Source: Paramisgurnus dabryanus (lineage: Eukaryota > Chordata > Actinopteri > Cypriniformes > Cobitidae). From it: DNA of 64,000 nt. The position numbers and the translations under genes were made by a program. Below the pieces are notes generated by a model, which was not told the origin of the DNA, ran no database searches, and saw only the letters and a program-made list of their open reading frames with translations. Position 1 is the first letter of the stretch, and each line of letters begins with the position of its first letter. The DNA lies in assembly GCF_030506205.2 (NCBI RefSeq), contig NC_133354.1:18722588-18786587 (forward strand), in the 5' to 3' direction. Below are positions 10,556 through 33,885 of this stretch, in pieces.

Positions 10556-13498
10556 GTAACATCACATGCATCAAATTGTATTTTTATGTTTTATGGGACT
10601 CACACCATTAGCTTTATATTTGTGACCCTGCCTGTAATAAACCCAGCTAAAGTCATTTTTTTGATTTACTGTTACATAAAATCATCTCATGTAATGTAAA
10701 ATGAAAACCTTGAAATCTTTAATACTGACTGAGAAACATCATGTCAACGATTCATATTAAAACGAAATCAATGATTGAAATCGAAGTTAGATGCTTTTAA
10801 TCTTATAATTCTGAGACTTGTATTTCACAGACAGGGTGACATATTTTATAACTAAAAACAAGCAGATTTGTGAGGCGAGTCTCTAGCACAGAGCGCTATT
10901 TGTGTGCTGTACGGAATGGCAGTCGATGCCGCCTTAGAACGCAGCTGGCAGGAAAGCAGGTTTTGGAACAGAGCTATAGACTGGCTGGCTGTGATTACCC
11001 AATATATCCCCTTCAGTTAAACCCTGGCCAGCCGTAGCTTTATTTAATTACTATTTCATTACTCTTCTCCAGCTGTACGTACTCGGTCTACTCTCTGTCC
11101 TTCTACTCACACACCCCTGCCTTGTGAATTCCACTCAATTGCCCAGGTTAATGGGGAGAACACAATAAAGCCTTGAAGGTGGAGCTCTTCTATAAGCTCT
11201 GACATTGAGCAGAAAAAGCCTCAGAGCCTGTGACACAGTCCAAATCCACTCCAGCACAGCTTGGTTCTGTTTAGCAACGCAGGTTCTCTGGCCGGGTTTA
11301 CATGATCACCAGCTACGGCTGCCATATTGATAGACCCTCCACCGTGGCATGGTAATGCAGCCAGAACTAAAATCAGCCATGCATCCTCACGCCCACCGCC
11401 GACGTTGGACTCTGCTATAATAGTTTCTATTTGGAGAAGGAAAGGATATAAACAAATGCATTAGCTTTGCCTCGCTACAGCAACGACGGGGGAAAACAAG
11501 TCAAAGTGAACAGCAGGAAAAAGAGGGGCTTGGGAGGGGGGTGCAAGGCACGGTGGAATGAAAATGTTGAGATGGGATGTAAAACTGCAAAGTGGCGTGA
11601 ATAGATAAGGGACATAGAGAGAGAGAGAGAGAGAGTGTGTGTGTGGAAGAAGATGGTGTGAGAAGATCCAATCTCTAGCCCTGTCAATCAAAGCGGCTAT
11701 GTTTACTGCCCCGTGTCTACACATCCCTGCACTTCTTATAAGCATTACACATGCAGCGAAGAGTGTCTCGCGTCAGCTGTATTGATCATGTGCCAGGAAG
11801 CGACCAGCAGAGTTTGCAGATTGAATATGTTGGATGAATTCCATTGAGGAGCTTCATCTTCAAAGTGGATCCAAAGCTGTGGATCAAACACAAAGTGTCG
11901 TATGTGATTACGAACAGCATCGATAATGTCTTTGTTCTGTTGGACTCTCTGATGAATGCAAGGCTCTAAGTTTGTTAGAAAGCATCCGCTGGGTTAAACT
12001 CCTCTGACTGTAAAGTTCAAAGATACTGCAGGCCAAGTCCTGAAGTCAGAAAACTCCCTGTTGTTAGAATCTGTAATAATTTATGTAAGTCCAAATCTCA
12101 TGTATCATCATCACAGCATGATATCTGTTTACAAAAAAATTACCATAGATTCTGCCAAAATACTATACTGCCTACATTGTTGCTAAAGTGATGCTGTTCC
12201 ACAATTCTCTATGCACTTAAAATATGTCTTTTTGTTGTGGTAAAGTACATATGAAGTGTTTGGTTCCAAAACGCAACAAATCCATTTTTGACTAATTTTA
12301 GCAGTGCTTCGCCTTCTGAGAATAAAGTTCCCTGTATGTATACTGTTAAAAGACGACTGTGTCTCTTATGACCTTGTTATTTGTACACGGTGTGACTATA
12401 CAAATCACAACATATAAATAGGAAAATGTTTGCGTTATTTTGTGATTTATTCTGAGCAGGATGCTAGCTGGAGCCATTTACTTTCAGTCTTTGTGCTAAG
12501 CTAAGCGATTGGTGTGTGTGAGCTCAGGTTGCAGCAACAGTACAATTTGTCCAGTTAAAAGTTGTTCTATCACTGAAATAATTTTAGACACATTATTTAA
12601 AGGTAAAAAAACTACATAGTGTTGCTTTAACATCTAAAAAAGTGTTGGTTAGTGTTTCATGATGCTTTAAGGCAAACAGCCAGACTGTGCAATGATACTC
12701 ATTAACATACAATTTACTACATACTAATTACATCACCAGTAGAACGGATAGTATAAACAGGGTGAATGTTTTGTTCCAAAAATAAATTGTTATCACTTAA
12801 CGTTACCATTGTTTCGACTTTCATTTTGCAGAAGGTTGACATGCCCTTCAATCAAACAGTGGGTGAATTTTTTTTATTGATGATCCAGCATAATTGTTTG
12901 TTTGTCATCCTATTTCATCCCATCCAGGTGTAACGTTACATGATTCGGTTTGTTTCCATTCAGATTGTTCACTTTAACAAACACGTTTCAAGTTCAAAGT
13001 TTCCCTCCATTCACCTGTGTGCATATGCGTGCTCTTTTGACTCACGTGCAATCTCACTCAGTGTCTGAGTCTGTGCTCGTAAAAATAAATAGGCCCACAC
13101 AATAAAACGTAATCAATAAGCTTGTTTGTCGTTTTGATGTGCAGGATAATGCGTTTAAATCCTCCTGGGAAGTTGCCATTTACGAGCTAGATATTTGTTA
13201 TTATGACACGTCCACTGAAGTGATTTTGATGGGGGAATAAGCTTTGAGAAATTTCAAATTTTCTTTATATTCTGTATCACGCATTAAAACAACAATATTT
13301 TAAGCGTATCTAGCAAAATTATGTGCATAAATGTAATTAGGCGTGTTTTATTCTCTGTATGTAATGCTGCACAAACTGATCTGTGTATGGCGTCACAATA
13401 CTTTGATTCGCTCTCGCGGTAATTTGATGTCATAGGCCGATCAGCCTGCGCAGCTAAATAATGGCTAAATTACTTGTGTATTCTGACAAGCTTTACTT
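10556..13498. other. Intergenic DNA, no gene; candidate regulatory stretch
   Basis: No exon is supported. The part 10840-11800 contains none of the repeat families seen elsewhere in the window, has balanced composition, and includes AT-rich homeodomain-type cores (TTTAATTACTATTTCATTAC near 11041). A short GA/GT microsatellite lies at 11616-11645. Conservation cannot be judged from one sequence. Confidence 0.35.
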
Positions 13499-13502
13499 TT
13501 AA

Positions 13503-13899
13503 AGGGACAGTAAGTAGGGTTTTAAGTGTTTTATTATTCAAAATCAATGTCTTTATTCATAAATATGTCCTTGTTGGTGTCGAATGACCTCTGCCAGTGA
13601 TCTGACTTTTCTTTGTAAGCTTAGAATTTTTTTCTCTTTACTTACATTGAACGGGTAAGTCCAAGGAGGCTTCCATGTTGTTCCGCCGTATTGATAAACT
13701 ATAATAGCAGAGAGGGACAAAAAGCACTAGCCTACCAACGCGTTTCCACAACACGTTTTCATTCAGAACACGTGAACCAGCTGCAACGGACAAGGAGATC
13801 AGCGATTACTTAACGGCTACCGTAGTTGCAACACGCATTCGTTTGAATGCAAAATACAGTTTCACCACTAGATGGGGGTAAATCCTACTTATTGTCCCT
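13503..13899. mobile_element. TTAA-flanked miniature transposon (AGGGACAGTAAGTAGG family)
   Basis: It lies between TTAA at 13499-13502 and 13900-13903. The ends are inverted: AGGGACAGTAAGTAGGG and CCTACTTATTGTCCCT. It is about 0.4 kb and non-coding. Confidence 0.75.
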
Positions 13900-13903
13900 T
13901 TAA

Positions 13904-15728
13904 TCTTCAACAATAAACCATTTATGTAAAAAATTAATTTTGAATGCTGACATTCACAAAACTACAATCAAAATTTCTTATGATTAAAAACTATTTGCTT
14001 TTACAATGACTGATTATTGACATATTAAATTTAAATGTAAAATATTAGCAGATTTATTTACAGTATGGTGTACTATTACAAATGCTTTCAATATAGGCTA
14101 AAACATTACATGGGAGATTCGTGTGAGACTAAAGCAACAAGTGTCAGCAGATTTGAAGCATGCGATATACAGATCTGAAACAATATTGTTCATGTATACC
14201 ATAAACTTCTGGTACCTCCGCCACTGAACCATGCATTTTGCAAAAAAACTGATTTCGTCTACACATTTGCACAAACTTCACACACTATATTTTTGCAGAA
14301 ACTGTATTTTTTGTAATAGACAGCCTTCGTTATGAGCTAGGTTCTTGTTTTATTAAGCCAGCGTGTCAAGTCTCGAAGTTCAAATGAGGATATTCCAAAT
14401 TACAATTGGCCCAGTAATGATGACTTCTTCTCAATGTCAGTGAAGTGAGTGGCCCAGAATGGAGCATGACATAAAGCTCAAACTATCTTTTCTGACAGGC
14501 AAGTCCTCATCACAGCAACTCTTACATTTTCATTCCCTCCTCTGACCTCAATCAAGGCCTTTCACTTTTATCATAAAGCAATTTCCATTACAGACATCAA
14601 CTCATTTGCGTTCATGAAGGTCAATGACAGGAGGAACACAGATGATGAGCTTGGACATGGGCTTACAGAAGACTTTTATGTCATTATGAACATTCGATGT
14701 GGGCTGACAAAGTAAATAAACAGCCCATGAATATATATATATATATAGCCTACTGGGGGCAGTGTGCCCCATATTTATCTCCCCCCCAAAACAAAATCTG
14801 ATCAGATGAAAGCGTCTTCGTAAACAGGAGGTTACCCAGACATCGAATGTGGCAGTAGCTTGTTGTTTATACTCCATGCATCTTTCAGTTTCAAACACAA
14901 CCCATCTTTATACGGTTTATACACACATACATACATAATACGTGACAAGTTACGCCAAGTTATACCACACTCCTGTAAATATACCCTACCCGGAGCAACC
15001 ACTAATGAATGTTAATTTCAGTCCCCTGGTGCTGATCCAATAGTGCTGATAAAGTGAGACTGTGCATTACCGCAAGTGTATATGTGTGTTTGTGTATCCG
15101 AGGCCCGTGGGGCTACCATATTGGTGCTTTCATACTGAACATTAGTAAAATGGACCAGAACGCCCGGCTTTCTTCTCTCGTCTGTAATTAACGAGTTGAT
15201 TATTAAAATGAAGCTGTAGATGGTTCCCTTAAGCATACTGATAGCATATCCGGCATTCATAGAGAGACTGAGAAACTCCATCAGATGCGTTCCATGCAGA
15301 TGCTCTCACAAGGGTAATTGTAATGGAGAGACAATCCGTATCAGGTACAACTATCAGTGCCGCTCGGGGGCTCTCATGAGACCCACACCATCCCTGACCT
15401 CTGCTGCGGTTTCCTTCTCTACCCGAAGTCCTCCTGAAATAGATGATAATATTGATACTTGACCCTCACGTGGGTTCACCGTATCATCTTGCTTGTCCAT
15501 GAAGTGATAATATATGTGCAATCATTTTCTTGCAGTTGAAGCCTTCTTATAGAGTCTATATGACAGCTTTACAGTAAACAGTGTATCTTGTTTCATATAA
15601 AAAAAGAACCTGTTAATTGGTTAATGGGGTTGGTTACTTTATGTGAGAGAAGCAAGCATAAGTAATTTTATGTACATACAATTTTTCTACATAAAATCAC
15701 ATCCAGTGAAAATATAACCTTTATATAT
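13904..15728. other. Intergenic DNA, no gene; low-repeat blocks
   Basis: No coding exon is found. The blocks 14400-14640 and 15160-15470 lack the interspersed repeats of the surroundings and could be conserved non-coding elements. A short (AT)n tract lies near 14729-14747. Confidence 0.35.
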
Positions 15729-15732
15729 TTAA

Positions 15733-16971
15733 AGGAATATTCCATTTTCTTAAAAGAAAAATCCAGATAATTTACTCACCACCATGTCATCCAAAATGTT
15801 GATGTCTTTCTTTGTTCCGTCGAGAAGAAATTATGTTTTTTGAGGAAAACATTGCAGGATTTTTCTCATTTTAATGGACTTTAATAGAGCCCAACATTTA
15901 ATACTTAACTCAACACTTAACAGTTTTTTTCAACGGAGTTTCAAAGGACTCTAAACGATCCCAAACGAGGCATAAGGGTCTTATCTAGCGAAACAATTGT
16001 CATTTTTGACAAGAAAAATAACAAATATACACTTTTAAAGCACAACTTCTCGTTTAAATCCGGTCGTGATGCGCCAACGTGACCCCACGCAATACGTCAT
16101 GACGTCAAAAGGTCACAGAGGACGAACGCGAAACTCCGCCCCAGTGTTTACAAGTGTGTTGAAAGAGGACCGTTCCTACGTTGTTGTATGTCAACTGATA
16201 CTAATTAATGTCTTTGTGTCAGTTTAGTGTTTACAATGGTCCGCAAATGTGCGTTTTATCAACACAGTCTCACACCCATGGCGTCAATATTTGACGACAC
16301 TTGACCATGCGTCAATATGTTGACGCGGAGGGTATACCTTTCGCGTCACTTTTTGACGAACTGGGGACTTCAATACTATTAGGTACGCGAAATTAAACAG
16401 TTGTCAACTGACATTGGGGTTAGGGATAGGTTTGGGTAGGGATGTCATTATGTAAATCTAACCCTAAACCGACGCGAAAATGGTAGAAAATGGTAAGAAA
16501 ATAGGAAAGAGAATTTCGCATACCTGATAGTATTGAAGTCCCCAGTTCGTCAAAAAGTGACGCGAAAGGTATACCCTCCGCGTCAACATATGGGTTGGTT
16601 TTATATATGTAACACGTGACCTCCCTACGTCACTACGCATTTACGTTAGGTCGCGCTGGACCGGATTTAGACGAGAAGTTGTGGTTTAAAAGTGTATATT
16701 TGTTATTTTTATTGTCAAAAATGACAATCGTTTTGCTAGATAAGACCCTTATGCCTCGTTTGGGATCGTTTATAGTCCTTTGAAACTCCGTTGAAAAAAA
16801 CTGTTAAGTGTTGAGTTAACTGTTAAGTGTTGGGCTCTATTAAAGTCCATTAAAATGAGAAATATCCTGCAATGTTTTGTTGGACTGAACAAAGAAAGAC
16901 ATCAACATTTTGGATGACATGGTGGTGAGTAAATTATCTGGATTTTTCTTTTAAAAAAATGGAATATTCCT
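15733..16971. mobile_element. TTAA-flanked foldback transposon with an internal foldback
   Basis: TTAA lies at both borders (15729-15732 and 16972-16975). Arms of about 250 bp are inverted: the left opens AGGAATATTCCATTTTCTT, the right closes AATGGAATATTCCT, and CCATGTCATCCAAAATGTTG recurs inverted near 16905. The centre carries a separate perfect inverted repeat (16315-16591). It is non-coding. Confidence 0.8.
16315..16591. repeat. Perfect 64-bp inverted repeat with 149-nt spacer
   Basis: The arms at 16315-16378 and 16528-16591 are exact reverse complements over 64 bases by my reading. They contain TTGACGCGGAGGGTATACC and GACGAACTGGGGACTTCAA. The block lies near the middle of the larger foldback at 15733-16971. 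Similar TGACGC-rich sequence outside the arms (from about 16258) suggests an independent element inserted there. Confidence 0.8.
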
Positions 16972-17659
16972 TTAATATTGACTGAGAAAAAGGTCATGTC
17001 AAAGACAAATCAATGTAAATTTAAGCTTTGATGCTACTAATTTCACAATTATATTATGAGGCTTTAGCCTGGATTGATAAAAATGCATGTTAGAATGAAA
17101 AAAAAAAAAAACAAGAAACAAAGGCTGATTATTTTACATATGACATGCCAAATCGCTTGCATTTCTGCGTAAGTAAGACATTAATTGAAGTCTTGAGCAC
17201 ATAATGTGACCCAAATGGCCATGCTTTAAGCCACGCCCACTCTGTCAGCCATAGCTTCATGAACAGTAGCAATTTCTGTTCTCCGAGTGACACTGTTCAC
17301 CCAAGTGTTAAAAAATACCCTTAAAAGCCTGCGTTGATAAAGCGGCAGGGCCAACTTAACTGTGAACGTAATTGCAGCCTTGCTGCGAAAGGTTCAACCT
17401 GCTAGATTAACCCTATGAATGGAGGCCATTTCCAGCCTGATTCACACTGCATGCTATTTGCAAAAAATAATAGTCAATTGAATAGAGTTTTACATAAAAA
17501 TAAACTAACTTGTATTCTTTTTTATTCTTTTTATTTTTATTGTTATAAGTATACAGCTGTTTGTCTGAAGAAAGATGCATTTCCTGAGCCTTTTCCCTTG
17601 AGAAACTCATGTAGTTTTTTTAATAAAGCAAGTTTCACTCACTTCTAAAGTAATAATAT

Positions 17660-17699
17660 CTCTCTCTCTCATTCTCTCTCGCATTCTCTCTCTCTCTCA
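17660..17699. repeat. (TC)n microsatellite
   Basis: Interrupted TC dinucleotide repeat with ATTC and GCATTC interruptions, between the rasgrp2 3' end and the foldback element. Confidence 0.85.
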
Positions 17700-17751
17700 A
17701 ACACAGTAAGGACCAGACAGAGGAAAATATCTATTGGTGAAATGTATAAGA

Positions 17752-17757
17752 TTTATT
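17752..17757 (-). promoter_or_regulatory. Possible rasgrp2 polyadenylation signal
   Basis: TTTATT on the plus strand reads AATAAA on the minus strand, about 850 nt beyond the rasgrp2 stop codon. It is one of several possible signals; no transcript evidence is available. Confidence 0.3.
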
Positions 17758-18607
17758 ATTGTACACATATCTATTTCTGCTGCGCTGCTATCACACACAA
17801 AAAAAATTACGATAAAGTTCACAATTCTTTAAGGATAACAAACCATTCATTTGCATAATGCTAATAATAATATAAATACAAAGGAAAGACAATGCTATTG
17901 AGGCAGCACAAGATCTTAAGTCAATTTTTCAATTTAGGACAACAGTGCCTTCTGTTGGTGGGCAATGATAAAAGATGACACAATGCTGTCTGCAACATGT
18001 CATTCATTTCACCTTCACTTCTTCTTATCATAATCAATATTACGAAGATTATAGGTTTATGAAATCATACAGTTGCAGAAATTCTTTACATTTGGGATGT
18101 TAAATAAATAAAAGCCCTGTACATTGTTAAATTTATATATTATAATTGAGTAAAATACTTTATATATGGTGTGTGTTTGAATGCAGCTATTTTTTCTTGT
18201 ATTGGCCTGAAATGAAACAAGACCAACCTGATAAAATTTCATAATATGAGCAATTTAAAAGAATTACTATCATGATTGTATGATTTTTCCAGAAGTAAAA
18301 TTTCCATATAATTCATTTTTTGATTCTTCCCACAGTAAAAAAGAGATCAAGATGTATAGATCAAAAATCATACTGGGAGACCAAATAATGATCTCACATA
18401 TACACAAGGCTTTGGAGTATAATGCTGCTTTCTTACTGCTGGGGTTTATGGATTTGTTCCAGGATGTTCCTATGGAAATGAAAGGAGAGGATCATATCTA
18501 ATGCCAGGTGATGGATTCCCTTCATGAAAAGAGTTAATGAAAAAGCACCTTGTGTGCGTGTGTATATAAGTGTGTGTGTTGGCCATGTTCATTTCTTTCT
18601 TACTTCA

Positions 18608-30897
<12,290 letters not shown>

Positions 30898-31787
30898 CCT
30901 TCTCTACTCCACTGTTCTCCGCCGCCCCTCCTTTACCCCTGCCTAATTTTCCACTTTTCTCTTTGATCCCTCTCTTTTCTCAGTCTGAAAATGAGACGAC
31001 ACCACGCACAGCAAAGGAAACCGAATCAATAAAGCAGAGAATGGCTCGGAGATTCGAGATGTCGTCGACTTCTCGTTTCCATCAAACACGCACAAGCCCG
31101 GTCGCATCTAAAACAATCATCCAGTGAAAACAAGGTGCATACAGGACATAAACATTCATTGTGTCACAGCAAACCATAAAGTAAGCCTTGAGAAGACTTT
31201 CAAAGTGAACTTACCCGGTTAATGTGACATCAATGATGCACACTGATACCTCTTTAAAGACAATAGAGAAGTGTAACACAGGGTTTAACTGCAGCCTCTG
31301 TACCTATGAAAGAACTCAATGTACTGGAAAGCGAGGGCCTCCATGGGCTGGGGTTCACTCTGAGAGCAACAGCCTGTTTCCTGTCAGTTGAGAAATTTAC
31401 AGCAGTTGCATTTCCTGTTCATAACAGAGACTTATCAACTCATTTTTCACAACACAAAGGATTGGGAGAGAGAAAAGCACGAGAAAAAAGCAATTTTGTT
31501 TGATTTGCAGCGTGTTAAAGGCAAAACAATTCAGATTTTCAGAATCTCATTCTTATTGGTGACACTGGGAATTGCCTAAAGGTTGATATCTATTTTTGGT
31601 TAGGGTAAATTACAATTTCCATCCTTATTAACAGATAATCTTTAAGAATTATTTCTCTTTATTTACATTACATAGATGAATATAGTGAAGGGGCTAGTTG
31701 TCACACTTGTAACATGTGAATATTTTCCAGATCATATAAATGTTTATTTTCATTGAAAATACTTTTTTGTATAGGCACATACATTAA

Positions 31788-32275
31788 AGAGCACATATTT
31801 CATTGCTATAAACAACGTTATTTTGGTATATATTTGGTTATTTGGTATAAAACAATGTGTTTGCGTGGTTTATGGTTAAAAAACATTATTTTCCACATAC
31901 CGTGAATTTTTGTAGCTCCAGATTTCACTCTCTTCCTGAAACGCACAGATTTGAAAAGCGTCGTCTCCCTGATTGGCCAGGTAATCTGTACGGTGTGATT
32001 GGCCTGAATACCTCTGACGTCAGCCGGAAATGTGACGCTGCTTACCATGTTTGAAAGATTTTGTCACAATGCAATGCTGACAGGAGTTAACTTACAGGCT
32101 GTGATTCGAAGCGGGAGGAATTATGATAATGTCGGTCTTGTCTACATCACCAATCCAGGAAGTAAACTGTTGCCTACAATCCGTGTGTTTGTTGTAGTCC
32201 AACAAACATGTACTAATACACACTTACCAAGAAACCAAGAAAATGTAAAAACGTGAATCGGACAATAGATGCTCT
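31788..32275. mobile_element. TTAA-flanked miniature transposon (AGAGCACAT family)
   Basis: TTAA lies at 31784-31787 and 32276-32279. The ends are inverted: AGAGCACAT and GATGCTCT. The interior (TTTATGGTTAAAAAACATTA, then CCACATACCGTGAATTTTTG) matches a common cyprinid miniature element. It is non-coding and lies between the two divergent genes. Confidence 0.75.
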
Positions 32276-33527
32276 TTAAAGTCTTTGTTACACAAAAACA
32301 AACCTTCATTGTCTAAGAGAAAGCTCTACCGGGGCGTGTTGTCACAATATATACAATAGGTTGAACTATGAAACCTGCCATTATGCTTATTAGTGTAGGT
32401 CTTTGTAAAATGTTATTATCAAACAGCAAAAAAAAAAAAAAAATCAGTAGTTCTCCACTGAATGTATGTTAGTGTGATTTCCTCTCCCAGTTAATAGCTT
32501 TAACTTGTTTACTGTACAGTTATAGGAAACATATGATAAAACTGAATTGTAGATTGCAGATTTTTTTTAATCCACCATGGATTTCCCTCAGCCTTTTTCC
32601 ACTATACAAAGGGTGTGATCAATGTGAAATGTAGTTGTTATTTTGGCGCCCCCCTTTGGCCATGTTGTGCCACACACTATATGTGTGTCTCAAAATAGTG
32701 AAACAATCTGCTATTTGAACACAACACAAAATACACTCATAGTTGAGATATTATTCTGTATACATGATAGTCATTTATTGCTAATACTTACATAATTTTA
32801 GGAATGTTTATTATTTATGGAGAAGTATAATTTTTGCAGGGTGGGGATCTGAAGTTTGCAAAAGTCCATTGTAAAAGACTACACCCAACAGTGCTGTATC
32901 CAAATGCAGTGGCGCAGCTGTTATATATGATCACATCACTGCATGCCGTTCAAATATCATCATGGCCTTTGAGTTGGGTCATTGAGTCTGTTAATGTCAG
33001 TGCAAGCTTAGTCCCCATAAAATCAAAATGGAAGTTTTTGTCTTTTAGTATAAATATGTTAGCCTTAAGGACATCTATAAACTACAGTTCTCCAAAACAT
33101 TGACAATACTCTCATTTACTTACAGTCTCTCACTTCCGTCAGTACGGATCAATGATTTTTATGACTTCATCTGCACTTCTGCTTTTTCCATCAGGTACCA
33201 AGCCGTGAGGTAAACTAAACGCTATTGGCTATTTAAAAGTGGGAGGAGCCACTCAATAAAACCGTAATTCCTGTTAAGTCACATCAGTTTATCTCAGTAG
33301 CGTACATTACAGGGTACTTCAGTGGGTCTTTCAGAAATGCTTTAGTTTGTAGTTTTACTCAGTTGTCTTTAAAATAAATTAAGTGCACGTGTTGTGTATC
33401 TCTTGCATAACATTAAGCGCATGCACCGTTTCCTCATTAAGCGCTTTACTTTTTACATATTGAACTTTTAATTGGCTCATACCTCAGAACAAACTCCGCC
33501 CCATTGATTAATATGCATAAGCCGAAC

Positions 33528-33535
33528 TTTAAATA
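33528..33535 (+). promoter_or_regulatory. Possible TATA-like box of pygm
   Basis: TTTAAATA lies about 115 bp before the pygm start codon, which would give a leader of roughly 80 nt. A CCGCCCC box lies about 30 bp further upstream and an AATATGCATAA octamer-like site between. This is inference from motif and distance only. Confidence 0.4.
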
Positions 33536-33642
33536 CCGAGAGCTGTCACGACTGAATGGGTGCTGCTGGTACTGTTGTGTGCGCGCTGTCTGGTGTTTGC
33601 ATTTTAACCTAAATTGTCAACGGAGACCAGAGTCCTGTCACC

Positions 33643-33885
33643 ATGTCCAAACCGCTGTCAGACCACGAGAGAAAGAAGCAGATATCCGTGAGAGGGCTCG
33701 CCGGTGTGGAAAATGTGGCGGACTTGAAGAAAAACTTTAATCGCCATCTGCATTTCACGCTGGTGAAGGATAGAAATGTATCCACCAAACGGGATTATTA
33801 CTTTGCGCTCGCACACACAGTTAGAGACCACCTGGTAGGGAGATGGATCAGAACACAGCAGAGTTATTACGAGAAAGACCCCAAA
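33643..33885 (+). CDS. pygm: pygm exon 1: regulatory N-terminus
   Basis: Residues 1-81. Ser15 in KQISVRG is the phosphorylase-kinase target that converts form b to a. W68, R70, Q73 and Y76 in the stretch RWIRTQQSYY correspond to the AMP-binding region. It ends EKDPK at phase 0 with donor GTAAGT. Downstream sequence to 34029 stays open in frame but is intronic. Confidence 0.97.

Larger units (their letters stand above)
30985..33642. promoter_or_regulatory. Divergent promoter interval between rasgrp2 and pygm
   Basis: The two genes face away from each other here, so both transcription starts should lie in or near this 2.7-kb interval. It contains a TTAA-flanked element (31788-32275) and, at about 33120-33300, sequence that looks repeat-derived. 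No CpG-rich core is obvious. Exact starts cannot be placed. Confidence 0.5.

Noticed and set aside
11461..11745. Two overlapping minus-strand open frames with Leu/Ser-rich runs
   Set aside because: They read through a GA/GT microsatellite, have no splice partners and no recognisable domain.
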